A stretch of DNA of 11,761 nucleotides from JBFGCT01 sp041581055 (GCA_041581055.1 JBFGCT010000126.1:1-11761); one strand, 5' to 3'. Counted from the stretch's first letter, positions 6,258 to 11,761 are shown. Numbers and translations: made by a program. Notes: generated by a model not told the origin, from the sequence alone.

Positions 6258-6770
6258 ATGGCCGAAGCATCCACGTCGCTGCGAGTGATCTACCCGGGCA
6301 GCTTCGACCCGATCCACTACGGGCACATCGACGTGATCGAGCAGGCCCGGGAGCTGTTCGGCTCGGTCGTCGTCGCGATCATGCACAACCCGGACAAGCC
6401 GTCGGGGTTGTTCGCCGTCGACCGGCGGGTCGAACTCGCCCAAACCGCCCTCGCCGACCTCGCTGGCGTCACCGTCGAGGCCCACGTCGGCCTCGCCGTG
6501 CAGGCCGCCGAACGCGCCGGCGCCGACTTCATCGTGAAGGGGCTGCGCACCTCGGGCGACTTCGAGTTGGAGCAGCAGATGGCGCACAACAACCACGCGG
6601 TGACCGGGATCCGCACCGTCTACCTGCCGTGCCGCCCGGATCGGGGCTACATCAGTAGCCGCTTCGTGCGCGAGATCGCACAGTACGGTGGTGAGGTCGG
6701 GCACCTGGTGCCGTCGGAGGTCGCCGACGCGCTGCGCACGGTGTTCGACGGCGACAAGGACGTGGGATGA
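6258..6770 (+). CDS. coaD: Phosphopantetheine adenylyltransferase
   Basis: A 170-residue nucleotidyltransferase for the penultimate step of coenzyme A synthesis: 4'-phosphopantetheine plus ATP gives dephospho-CoA. The nucleotide-binding segment YPGSFDPIHYGH (12-23) contains the HxGH signature (His20 to His23). KGLRTSGDFELEQQMAHNN matches the family's substrate-binding region, and ISSRFVR (132-138) is the ISSTxVR motif. E. coli CoaD has 159 residues; the extra length is a short N-terminal lead (MAEASTS) and the tail. The stop codon overlaps the next start in ATGA, so the downstream coiled-coil gene is probably co-translated. CoA is the donor of the ACP prosthetic group encoded further along. 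Confidence 0.96.
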   Translation: MAEASTSLRVIYPGSFDPIHYGHIDVIEQARELFGSVVVAIMHNPDKPSGLFAVDRRVELAQTALADLAGVTVEAHVGLAVQAAERAGADFIVKGLRTSGDFELEQQMAHNNHAVTGIRTVYLPCRPDRGYISSRFVREIAQYGGEVGHLVPSEVADALRTVFDGDKDVG

Positions 6771-7369
6771 ACAACGACAACCGGAACGGTGCCGGCTACG
6801 AGGGATACGACGACGTCGTCGACGACGAGTACCCCGACCCCGGCCAGCCCGGCGGGTATGTCGGCGACGCCGAGACCCTGCTGCGGCGGGCGATCGACAT
6901 CGTGGCCACCGCCCCGACGATGCCCCTGTCGTCGTCGCCGCGCATCGACCGCGACGAGATCATCGAGCTGCTCGAGGAGTCGTTGAACCGCCTGCCCGAC
7001 GAGCTCCGGCAGGCCCGGTGGATGCTCAAGGAGCGTCAGGATTTCGTCGCCAAGACCCGCCGCGAGGCCGACGAGCTGCTCGAGGCGGCTCGGGTCCGCG
7101 CCGAGCGCATGGTGCAGCGCACCGAGGTCGTGCGCGCCGCCGAGCAGCGCGCCCGCCAGGTGATGGAGACCGCCGAGGGCGACTCCCGCCGGTTGAAGCA
7201 CGAGACCGAGGACTTCCTCGACCAGCGGCTGGGGTCGTTCGAGATCTTGCTCGACAAGCTGCAGAAGACCGTCCACGCCGGCCGCCAGCGGCTGTCGATC
7301 GGGGTGCCGACCGCCGAGGTGGCCGACGACTCCGAGCCGACCAACGCCTTCTTCGACCAAGACCACTAG
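6767..7369 (+). CDS. SepIVA/DivIVA-like coiled-coil protein
   Basis: A 200-residue protein with an acidic, Gly/Tyr-rich N-terminus (1-35), a short amphipathic segment (35-50), and a long charged helix predicted as coiled coil from about 61 to 155, rich in Glu, Arg and Ala. A conserved-looking end, FEILLDKLQKTVHAGRQRL, is followed by an acidic tail. The helix composition and this end resemble mycobacterial SepIVA, a DivIVA-domain septation factor whose gene also lies next to DUF177 in this cluster. A role at the division site or in polar growth is therefore likely but inferred. There are no membrane segments or signal peptide. The ATG overlaps the coaD stop by four bases. Generic annotation as an ATPase b-subunit-like protein would rest only on the coiled coil. 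Confidence 0.75.
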   Translation: MNNDNRNGAGYEGYDDVVDDEYPDPGQPGGYVGDAETLLRRAIDIVATAPTMPLSSSPRIDRDEIIELLEESLNRLPDELRQARWMLKERQDFVAKTRREADELLEAARVRAERMVQRTEVVRAAEQRARQVMETAEGDSRRLKHETEDFLDQRLGSFEILLDKLQKTVHAGRQRLSIGVPTAEVADDSEPTNAFFDQDH

Positions 7370-7403
7370 CCCGGACAACCACCCGCGCTCGGGGGTCGGA
7401 CGA

Positions 7404-7430
7404 GGGCGGGCGGTTCGGGTCGGGGCGGGG
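7404..7430 (+). other. Potential G-quadruplex motif upstream of DUF177
   Basis: Five runs of three or four G on the non-template strand lie within 27 bases (7404-7406, 7408-7410, 7417-7419, 7422-7425, 7427-7430), with linkers of 1 to 6 bases. This satisfies the usual G3+N1-7 rule. It covers the -35 position of the hexamer at 7437-7442 that precedes DUF177. High GC makes such motifs common, so function is uncertain. Confidence 0.5.
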
Positions 7431-7436
7431 CGGTCG

Positions 7437-7442
7437 TAGCCT
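7437..7442 (+). promoter_or_regulatory. -10 hexamer for leaderless DUF177 gene
   Basis: TAGCCT ends eight bases before the ATG at 7451, the same spacing as at fakA. No Shine-Dalgarno is present. The gap after the SepIVA-like gene is 81 bp, enough for an independent promoter. Confidence 0.5.
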
Positions 7443-7450
7443 GGTTCGCC

Positions 7451-7960
7451 ATGAGCGATCCACTGCGGGCGTTGCGGGTCAACGCGACCGAGTTGCTGCG
7501 CCAGCCGGGGGCGGTCCGCCGGATCGACCTCTCGATCGCGCCGACGCTGGTCGATGTCGCCCACGAGCGGCTGGCGGGCGACATCACCGTGGCGCTCGAA
7601 CTCGAGTCGTCGAACGACGCGGTGATGGTGGCCGGCACGGTCAGCGCGCCGTGGTCGGGCCCGTGCCGGCGTTGCCTGCGCGGGCTGGACGGCGTCGCCG
7701 TCGCCGACGTCGACGAGCGCTACCAGCGCGAGGTCACCGACCCCGAGGCATGGGCGATCGAGGCGGGCCAGCTCGACCTCGTGCCGGTGGTCCGCCAGGC
7801 CATTTTGCTCGAACTCGACGGGGAGCGGCTGTGCGCCGACGACTGCGCCGGGCTCTGCCCGGTCTGCGGCACCGATCGAAACGCGGGCGACTGTGACTGC
7901 ACCACCGACGTCCGCGACGAGCGGTGGGCCGCCCTCGACGGGCTCGTCGTCGACGACTGA
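7451..7960 (+). CDS. DUF177/YceD family 23S rRNA accumulation protein
   Basis: A 169-residue member of the DUF177 (YceD) family, which is linked to accumulation of large-subunit rRNA and is typically encoded directly before rpmF, as here. The N-terminal half is a beta-rich domain with the usual LRVNATELLRQPGAVRR beginning. Cys72/Cys75 (PCRRCLRG) and then LCADDCAGLCPVCGTDRN (Cys128, 132, 136, 139) and Cys148/Cys150 form the conserved metal-ligand cluster of the actinobacterial/plant type. The segment VVRQAILLELDGERLC precedes the cluster, as in homologues. The biochemical role is unknown beyond the genetic link to rRNA. The ATG is leaderless-like. Confidence 0.93.
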   Translation: MSDPLRALRVNATELLRQPGAVRRIDLSIAPTLVDVAHERLAGDITVALELESSNDAVMVAGTVSAPWSGPCRRCLRGLDGVAVADVDERYQREVTDPEAWAIEAGQLDLVPVVRQAILLELDGERLCADDCAGLCPVCGTDRNAGDCDCTTDVRDERWAALDGLVVDD

Positions 7961-8012
7961 TCGCGCGCCCGCGGCGGGGCGGCGGCCACGGTGGAAAGCA
8001 CGGTCGGACCGA

Positions 8013-8018
8013 TAACGT
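8013..8018 (+). promoter_or_regulatory. Candidate -10 box for rpmF-plsX
   Basis: TAACGT lies in the 155-bp gap between DUF177 and rpmF, the only larger gap in this part of the cluster. If used it would give a leader of about 90 nt that includes the hairpin at 8077-8094. No convincing -35 is present. Confidence 0.3.
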
Positions 8019-8076
8019 GATGCGGCCCATCGAGGGCCCGGCACGCCGCGTGGCGAGCCCGACCAACCAGCATGTC

Positions 8077-8094
8077 GACCATCGGGCGATGGTC
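8077..8094 (+). promoter_or_regulatory. Leader hairpin next to the rpmF ribosome binding site
   Basis: GACCATCG (8077-8084) and CGATGGTC (8087-8094) form a perfect 8-bp dyad with a two-base centre, in practice a 7-bp stem with a four-base loop. It ends five bases before the Shine-Dalgarno GAGGAAG (8100-8106) of rpmF. Such placement could tune L32 translation or bind a protein, but nothing in the sequence identifies a known ribosomal leader. Confidence 0.45.
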
Positions 8095-8115
8095 CCGGCG
8101 AGGAAGTAGCGAACG

Positions 8116-8295
8116 ATGGCCGTTCCGAAGAAGAAGACGTCGAAGATGAAGACCCGGAGCCGCCGCGCCAGCGCGTGGCAGCTCAAGGCGCCCGCCCGCA
8201 GCCTCTGCCCGCGGTGCGGCAACGCGAAGACCCCGCACGTCGTCTGCCCGTCGTGTGGGTGGTACCGGGACCGCGTCGCCGTCGACGTCGGCTGA
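8116..8295 (+). CDS. rpmF: 50S ribosomal protein L32, zinc-ribbon form
   Basis: A 59-residue large-subunit protein with the classic start MAVPKKKTSKMKTRSRRA and two cysteine pairs, Cys31/Cys34 (CPRC) and Cys44/Cys47 (CPSC), that bind zinc; CGWYRDR closes the domain. Length and composition are those of L32. The ATG has GAGGAAG nine bases upstream, so unlike most neighbours this gene has a normal ribosome binding site. It lies after DUF177 and 19 bp before plsX, the common DUF177-rpmF-plsX arrangement that links ribosome and lipid synthesis. Confidence 0.97.
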   Translation: MAVPKKKTSKMKTRSRRASAWQLKAPARSLCPRCGNAKTPHVVCPSCGWYRDRVAVDVG

Positions 8296-8314
8296 CCCGG
8301 CGACCACGTACACC

Positions 8315-9310
8315 ATGCTCCCCGTCGCCGTCGACGCCATGGGAGGCGACTTCGCCCCGGCGACGATCCTCGAGGGCGCACACGCCGCCGCCGCCCAGGG
8401 CGTGCCGATCGTCCTCGTCGGCCCCGCCGGGCTCGACGGACGCACCGGCGACGACGGGATCGAACTCCCGCTGATCGAGGCCTCCGAGGTCATCGGCATG
8501 CACGACGACCCGGGCCAGGGAGTCCGCCGCAAGAAGGACTCGACGCTGGTGCGCGCCGGCGAGGCGGTGCGCGACGGCAACGCCAGCGCGATGATCTCCG
8601 CCGGCAACACCGGAGCGACGATGGCCGCCGCCCTGTTGCGGATGGGTCGGATCAGCGGCGTCAAGCGCCCCGCGATCGCCACGCCGATCCCCGTGCCGGG
8701 GAGCACGCCGACGATCCTGCTCGACGCCGGCGCCAACGCCGAGGTGCAGGCGGAGTGGCTGGTGCAGTTCGCCGTCATGGGCTCGGTGTACGCCCGCGAA
8801 CGGTTCGCCATCGAACGCCCCCGCGTCGGCCTGCTCTCGATCGGCGAGGAGGCGAGCAAGGGCGACACGCTGCGCAAGGAGGCCCACGAGCTGCTGGCCG
8901 CGGCGGGCGGGATCGACTTCATCGGCAACGTCGAGGGGCGTGACGTCATGAGCGCCGACGTCGACGTCTGCGTCACCGACGGGTTCACCGGAAACGTCGT
9001 GCTGAAGACGCTCGAGGGGGGGCTGCGGGCGATCATCAACGCGTTGCTCGGGGCGTTCGACTCCGAGCCGCACTACCGCGCCCACGCCGACGCGCTGATG
9101 CCGGCGCTCGCCCCGCTCTACGAGGCGTTGAGTCCCGACACGTACGGCGGGGCGATCCTGCTGGGCGTCGACGGTGTGTGCATCATCACCCACGGGTCCT
9201 CCTCGGCGACGGCGATCCGCAACGGGATCCTGCTCGCCCGCGACATGGTCGACCACGACATGGTCGCCGGCATCCGCGACGCAATCGGCGCGCTCGCGCC
9301 ATCGCAGTAG
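8315..9310 (+). CDS. plsX: Phosphate acyltransferase PlsX
   Basis: A 331-residue peripheral membrane-associated enzyme that converts acyl-ACP and phosphate to acyl-phosphate, the donor used by PlsY to begin phospholipid synthesis. Family motifs are DAMGGDFAP (7-15) at the N-terminus, SAGNTGA (95-101), LSIGEEASKGD, and DGFTGNVVLK (222-231). Length equals the Bacillus enzyme. The ATG at 8315 is chosen because DAMGGD must lie within the first ten residues; the frame is open further upstream into rpmF, but that part has no homology. No good Shine-Dalgarno is visible, so translation may depend on rpmF translation ending 19 bp before. The stop TAG (9308-9310) is also the first half of the acpP -10-like hexamer. 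Confidence 0.96.
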   Translation: MLPVAVDAMGGDFAPATILEGAHAAAAQGVPIVLVGPAGLDGRTGDDGIELPLIEASEVIGMHDDPGQGVRRKKDSTLVRAGEAVRDGNASAMISAGNTGATMAAALLRMGRISGVKRPAIATPIPVPGSTPTILLDAGANAEVQAEWLVQFAVMGSVYARERFAIERPRVGLLSIGEEASKGDTLRKEAHELLAAAGGIDFIGNVEGRDVMSADVDVCVTDGFTGNVVLKTLEGGLRAIINALLGAFDSEPHYRAHADALMPALAPLYEALSPDTYGGAILLGVDGVCIITHGSSSATAIRNGILLARDMVDHDMVAGIRDAIGALAPSQ

Positions 9311-9313
9311 ACT
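9308..9313 (+). promoter_or_regulatory. -10 hexamer for acpP inside the plsX stop
   Basis: TAGACT uses the plsX stop codon TAG as its first three bases and ends seven bases before the acpP GTG. This would allow acpP to be transcribed independently as a leaderless message, which fits its need for much higher protein levels than PlsX. No -35 is recognisable. Confidence 0.45.
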
Positions 9314-9320
9314 GCCTCCC

Positions 9321-9617
9321 GTGCCAGCAGAGACGCATGTGGAACAGGGGCCGATCGACCGCGACGAGATCTTGCAGATCGTCCGCGACCAGCTCGCCGA
9401 CATCCTCGAGATCGAGCCGTCGACGATCAACGAGGGCCAATCCTTCGTCGACGATCTCGACGCCGACTCGCTGGCGTTGATCGAGTTGGTCGAGGCCTTG
9501 GAGGAGGAGCTCGGCGAGCGCAGCGTCGGGTTCCGCATCGAGGACGAGGACCTCGAGGACCTGAAGACCGTGCGCGACGCGGTCGACTACGTCCACGAGC
9601 GCACGAAGAAGGGCTGA
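9321..9617 (+). CDS. acpP: Acyl carrier protein
   Basis: A 98-residue acidic four-helix carrier protein. The DSL motif (Asp49-Ser50-Leu51) in FVDDLDADSLALIEL carries the serine to which 4'-phosphopantetheine is attached. DEDLEDLKTVRDAVDYV is the usual helix III/IV end. Compared with E. coli AcpP (78) it has about ten extra N-terminal residues and a small insertion (GERSVGF) before helix III. An alternative GTG at 9339 would shorten the lead by six residues; 9321 is preferred for the TAGACT hexamer seven bases upstream. Placed between plsX, whose substrate is acyl-ACP, and rnc, as in Bacillus but without fabD and fabG. Confidence 0.93.
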   Translation: MPAETHVEQGPIDRDEILQIVRDQLADILEIEPSTINEGQSFVDDLDADSLALIELVEALEEELGERSVGFRIEDEDLEDLKTVRDAVDYVHERTKKG

Positions 9618-9631
9618 CTCGGCCCCGGGTC

Positions 9632-10336
9632 GTGACCGACGCGACGGACGACCCGCACGGCGGCGGTCTGGACGCGCTGGCCGCCCGCGTCGGGCACGAC
9701 TTCGACGACATCGGGCTCCTCCGCCAGGCGATGGCGCACCGGTCGTGGTGCTCCGAGACGCCCGGCGTCGACAGCAACGAGCGGCTCGAGTTCCTCGGCG
9801 ACGCGGTGCTCGGCTGGGTCGTCGCCGATCTCGTGTTCCGCCGCCACGACGAGTTGGCCGAGGGGTCGCTCACCGACCTGCGCAAGAGCGTCGTCAACGC
9901 GGTCGCGCTCGCCGAGATCGCGACGGAGATCGACCTCGGGCCGCACATCCTCCTCGGACGGGGGGAGGCCGCCGCCGGCGGCGCCGGCAAACCGTCGATC
10001 CTGTCCGACGCCTTCGAGGCGGTGCTCGGCGCCGTGTACCTCGATGGCGGACCGGAGGCGGCGTACGGCATGGTCGAGCGTCTCGTCGGGCCGCGCCTGC
10101 AGACCTCGCTCGGCCGGCTCGCCGAGCTCGATCACAAGACGCAGCTCCAGGAGGCGGCCGCCCGCGCCGGGCGCGGCGTGCCGGTCTACGAGCTGACGTC
10201 GAGCGGACCCGACCACGCCAAGGACTTCGTCGCCACGGTGACGATCGACGGCATCCCGGCGGGCCGGGGCCGGGGCCGCTCGAAGAAGGCCGCCGAGCAG
10301 GCCGCGGCGGCGATGGCCTTCGGGTCGCTCGGCTGA
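9632..10336 (+). CDS. rnc: Ribonuclease III
   Basis: A 234-residue double-strand-specific endoribonuclease that processes rRNA precursors and structured mRNAs. The catalytic signature NERLEFLGDAVL (49-60) gives Glu50, Glu53 and Asp57; the second acidic pair is Asp126 and Glu129 in SDAFEAVLGAVYLDGG. All match the E. coli acidic residues (Glu38, Glu41, Asp45, Asp114, Glu117) in spacing. A double-stranded RNA-binding domain follows (about 167-232), starting with DHKTQLQE and ending GRSKKAAEQAAA. The GTG start lies 14 bp after acpP and has no Shine-Dalgarno or nearby hexamer, so coupling to acpP is likely. The stop shares one base with the mutM start (TGATG). Confidence 0.96.
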   Translation: MTDATDDPHGGGLDALAARVGHDFDDIGLLRQAMAHRSWCSETPGVDSNERLEFLGDAVLGWVVADLVFRRHDELAEGSLTDLRKSVVNAVALAEIATEIDLGPHILLGRGEAAAGGAGKPSILSDAFEAVLGAVYLDGGPEAAYGMVERLVGPRLQTSLGRLAELDHKTQLQEAAARAGRGVPVYELTSSGPDHAKDFVATVTIDGIPAGRGRGRSKKAAEQAAAAMAFGSLG

Positions 10337-11172
10337 TGCCGGAGCTTCCCGAGGTCGAGACGGTCCGTCGGGGGCTGCAGCGCCACGTGGTCGGGCGGCT
10401 CATCGACGCCGTCGAGGTCGGGCGCGACCGGGTCGTTCGCCGCACCTCGCGCGAGGCGCTGATCGACGGGCTCTCCGGCGCCGTGGTCGAGCGCGCCGAC
10501 CGCCGTGGCAAGTACCTCCTGCTGCCGCTCGACTCCGGCGAGTCGGCGATGATCCACCTGCGGATGAGCGGCCAGGTCCTGGTCGCCGCCGCCGGGGCCG
10601 CGCGGCCGCCGCACACCCACGTCGTGCTGACCCTCGACGATGGGCGCGAGCTGTGGTTCGTCGACCCCCGGACGTTCGGCGAGGTCGTCGTGTTCGACCC
10701 CGCCCGGGTCGGCGAGCAGCTCCCCGAGTTGGCGCGGTTGGGCGTCGACCCGATCGCCGAGCCGTTCGCCCGGTCGCAACTGCGGCGGATCGTCCGCTCG
10801 ACGTCGCGGGGCCTCAAGCCCTTGCTGCTCGACCAGCACGCGATCGCCGGCATCGGGAACATCTACGCCGACGAGATCCTGCACGCCGCACGCCTGCGGC
10901 CCGACCGCGCCGCGGCCACGCTCGACGCGCGGGCGACCGGGCGGCTGCACGACTCGATCGTCGGTGTCCTGACCGAGGCGATCGACGCCGGCGGGTCGAC
11001 GCTCGGTGACGCCCAGTACGTCGACCTGATGGGGGAGGGCGGGTCGTACCAGGAGGAACACCGCGTGTACGGGCGCGCCGGGCTGCGCTGCGTGACCTGT
11101 GGGCGGGGGTGGGTGCGGCGGATCCAGTCGGCGGGGCGTTCGACGCATTTCTGTCCGGTGTGTCAGCGGTAG
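10336..11172 (+). CDS. mutM: Formamidopyrimidine-DNA glycosylase (Fpg/MutM)
   Basis: A 278-residue bifunctional repair glycosylase for 8-oxoguanine and formamidopyrimidines. It begins MPELPEVETVRRGL, so after Met removal the catalytic Pro and Glu are exposed. Lys59 in RGKYLLL is the beta-hairpin catalytic lysine, HLRMSGQ is intact, Asn175 lies in GIGNIYADE, and the C-terminal zinc finger has Cys252/Cys255 and Cys273/Cys276 with Arg268 in AGRSTHF. The spacing between the cysteine pairs is 17, one more than in E. coli. The ATG overlaps the rnc stop, so the two are translationally coupled. Together with RecG and Nth it is the third repair gene in the window. Hairpins follow in the gap before smc. 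Confidence 0.96.
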   Translation: MPELPEVETVRRGLQRHVVGRLIDAVEVGRDRVVRRTSREALIDGLSGAVVERADRRGKYLLLPLDSGESAMIHLRMSGQVLVAAAGAARPPHTHVVLTLDDGRELWFVDPRTFGEVVVFDPARVGEQLPELARLGVDPIAEPFARSQLRRIVRSTSRGLKPLLLDQHAIAGIGNIYADEILHAARLRPDRAAATLDARATGRLHDSIVGVLTEAIDAGGSTLGDAQYVDLMGEGGSYQEEHRVYGRAGLRCVTCGRGWVRRIQSAGRSTHFCPVCQR

Positions 11173-11177
11173 GCGTT

Positions 11178-11194
11178 CGCTCGGCTGGCGAGCG
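11178..11194 (+). repeat. Hairpin just after the mutM stop
   Basis: CGCTCG (11178-11183) and CGAGCG (11189-11194) form a 6-bp stem with a five-base loop, six bases after the mutM stop. No T-tract follows. It may help end the acpP-rnc-mutM transcript or protect its 3' end. Confidence 0.4.
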
Positions 11195-11265
11195 GCCGCG
11201 CCCCCGGAGCTGCGGGTCCTGTCACGCCGCCTTCGGCCGTTCCTCAGGTCATTCCCGGCGCCACC

Positions 11266-11292
11266 CGCCGCTCCTCGGTCCGAGGAGCGGCG
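11266..11292 (+). terminator. Strong hairpin downstream of mutM, possible terminator
   Basis: CGCCGCTCCTCG (11266-11277) and its perfect complement CGAGGAGCGGCG (11281-11292) leave a three-base loop. A smaller stem, CGGTGC/GCACCG (11295-11300 and 11310-11315), follows at once. There is no run of T, so this would be a U-less terminator of the type often seen in GC-rich Actinobacteria. Its location between mutM and smc, 94 bases after the mutM stop, fits the end of the acpP-rnc-mutM unit. Confidence 0.55.
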
Positions 11293-11349
11293 CCCGGTGC
11301 AACCCGTTCGCACCGTGCGCTGACTGGGATCTTCGCTGGTAATGGTGGT

Positions 11350-11355
11350 TAAACT
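11350..11355 (+). promoter_or_regulatory. Candidate -10 box upstream of a short ORF before smc
   Basis: TAAACT lies in the least GC-rich part of the gap and ends six bases before a GTG (11362) that opens a 23-codon frame, which ends at 11433 and overlaps the smc start. It could be a second smc promoter. No -35 is clear. Confidence 0.3.
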
Positions 11356-11407
11356 ACGGAGGTGGAATTTCGGCGGGTGATCCGCCTGCTGGGGATGCGG
11401 GCGCGGG

Positions 11408-11413
11408 TAGGTT
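11408..11413 (+). promoter_or_regulatory. -10 hexamer for smc
   Basis: TAGGTT ends ten bases before the smc GTG at 11424, the same spacing as before coaD. No Shine-Dalgarno of useful spacing precedes the GTG, so a leaderless or near-leaderless message is likely. Confidence 0.45.
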
Positions 11414-11423
11414 CGGGGGCGCT

Positions 11424-11761
11424 GTGTATCTGAAGAGTCTGACCCTCAAGGGGTTCAAGTCGTTCGCCGACACGACGACGATGGTCCTCGAGCCGGGGGT
11501 CACGGTGGTCGTCGGCCCGAACGGGTCCGGCAAGTCGAACGTGGTGGACGCTGTGGCCTGGGTGCTCGGGGCGCAGGCCCCGAAGTCGGTCCGCAGCCAG
11601 AAGATGGACGACGTGATCTTCGCCGGCACCGCCGTGCGCCCGGCGCTCGGCCGCGCCGAGGTGTCGATCACGATCGACAACGCGGACGGCACGCTCGGCG
11701 TCGAGCTCAGCGAGGTCACCGTCACCCGCATCCTGTTCCGCACGGGCGAGTCCGAGTACGC
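11424..11761 (+). CDS. smc: Chromosome segregation ATPase SMC, N-terminal part (partial)
   Basis: The first 112 residues of SMC, cut by the window edge. The start VYLKSLTLKGFKSFAD is the standard SMC beginning, and the Walker A motif GPNGSGKS (31-38) is followed by NVVDAVAWVLG, the typical SMC context. SQKMDDVIFAG matches the conserved SMC segment that follows. SMC forms the condensin-type complex with ScpA and ScpB and organises the chromosome from sites near the origin. The Walker B, hinge and coiled coils lie outside the window. The GTG at 11424 is the only start that fits the family N-terminus. Preceding it is a 251-bp gap with hairpins and two candidate -10 boxes. Confidence 0.96.
   Translation, partial: MYLKSLTLKGFKSFADTTTMVLEPGVTVVVGPNGSGKSNVVDAVAWVLGAQAPKSVRSQKMDDVIFAGTAVRPALGRAEVSITIDNADGTLGVELSEVTVTRILFRTGESEY

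Noticed and set aside
7924..8109. Open frame between DUF177 and rpmF, ending TAG just before rpmF
   Set aside because: Arg-rich, no Shine-Dalgarno, overlapping the DUF177 end and the leader hairpin. A leader peptide from the ATG at 8020 cannot be excluded but has no support.
8255..8314. N-terminal extension of plsX from the GTG at 8255
   Set aside because: It overlaps rpmF in another frame and places the DAMGGD motif too far from the N-terminus.
11295..11315. Possible tRNA T-arm-like hairpin before smc
   Set aside because: The loop does not match the GTTCRANYC consensus, and no acceptor, D or anticodon stems are around it. I see no tRNA, rRNA or CRISPR repeat in the window.

Overview
The window is a GC-rich, gene-dense bacterial chromosomal segment that looks actinobacterial. 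The evidence is the strong G/C third-position codon bias, frequent GTG starts, the zinc-ribbon form of ribosomal protein L28, and a gene order (recG, rsmD, coaD, SepIVA-like, DUF177, rpmF, rnc, mutM, smc) that resembles other Actinobacteria and partly the Bacillus rpmB-yloV-recG-plsX-acpP-rnc-smc cluster. The many apparently leaderless genes fit this too. An Acidimicrobiia-like source is my guess; no marker here proves it.

Layout. Positions 1-570 are read leftwards: rpmB (L28), a small divergent cold-shock-fold protein, and the first four codons of a gene that leaves the window. From 751 almost everything reads rightwards. fakA-like (DAK2 family) and recG overlap by four bases. Next comes nth (endonuclease III), bracketed by two copies of a perfect long palindrome. 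A 60-residue zinc-ribbon protein lies on the opposite strand. Then follow rsmD, coaD and a SepIVA/DivIVA-like coiled-coil gene, the last two joined by an ATGA overlap. DUF177 (YceD), rpmF (L32), plsX, acpP, rnc and mutM come next, and the window ends in the 5' part of smc.

Functional themes. Ribosome parts and assembly: L28, L32, RsmD, DUF177, RNase III. Lipid synthesis: FakA-like fatty-acid kinase, PlsX, ACP, with CoaD supplying the CoA from which the ACP prosthetic group derives. DNA repair: RecG, Nth, MutM. Cell division and chromosome organisation: SepIVA-like, SMC.

This is mostly a conserved housekeeping region, and I see no phage, CRISPR, toxin or classical mobile gene. The points worth a second look are: (1) a 56-60 bp palindromic element (16-20 bp arms, exactly 20-nt loop) present twice in opposite orientation on either side of nth; (2) a recurrent TAGNNT-type hexamer 6-10 nt before the start of seven genes that lack a Shine-Dalgarno, which implies leaderless transcripts; (3) an Nth whose iron-sulfur ligand set is not canonical; (4) a cold-shock-fold protein without the usual RNA-contact aromatics; and (5) several unexplained regulatory structures (rpmF leader hairpin, G-quadruplex motif, palindromes before fakA, short ORF overlapping the smc start).
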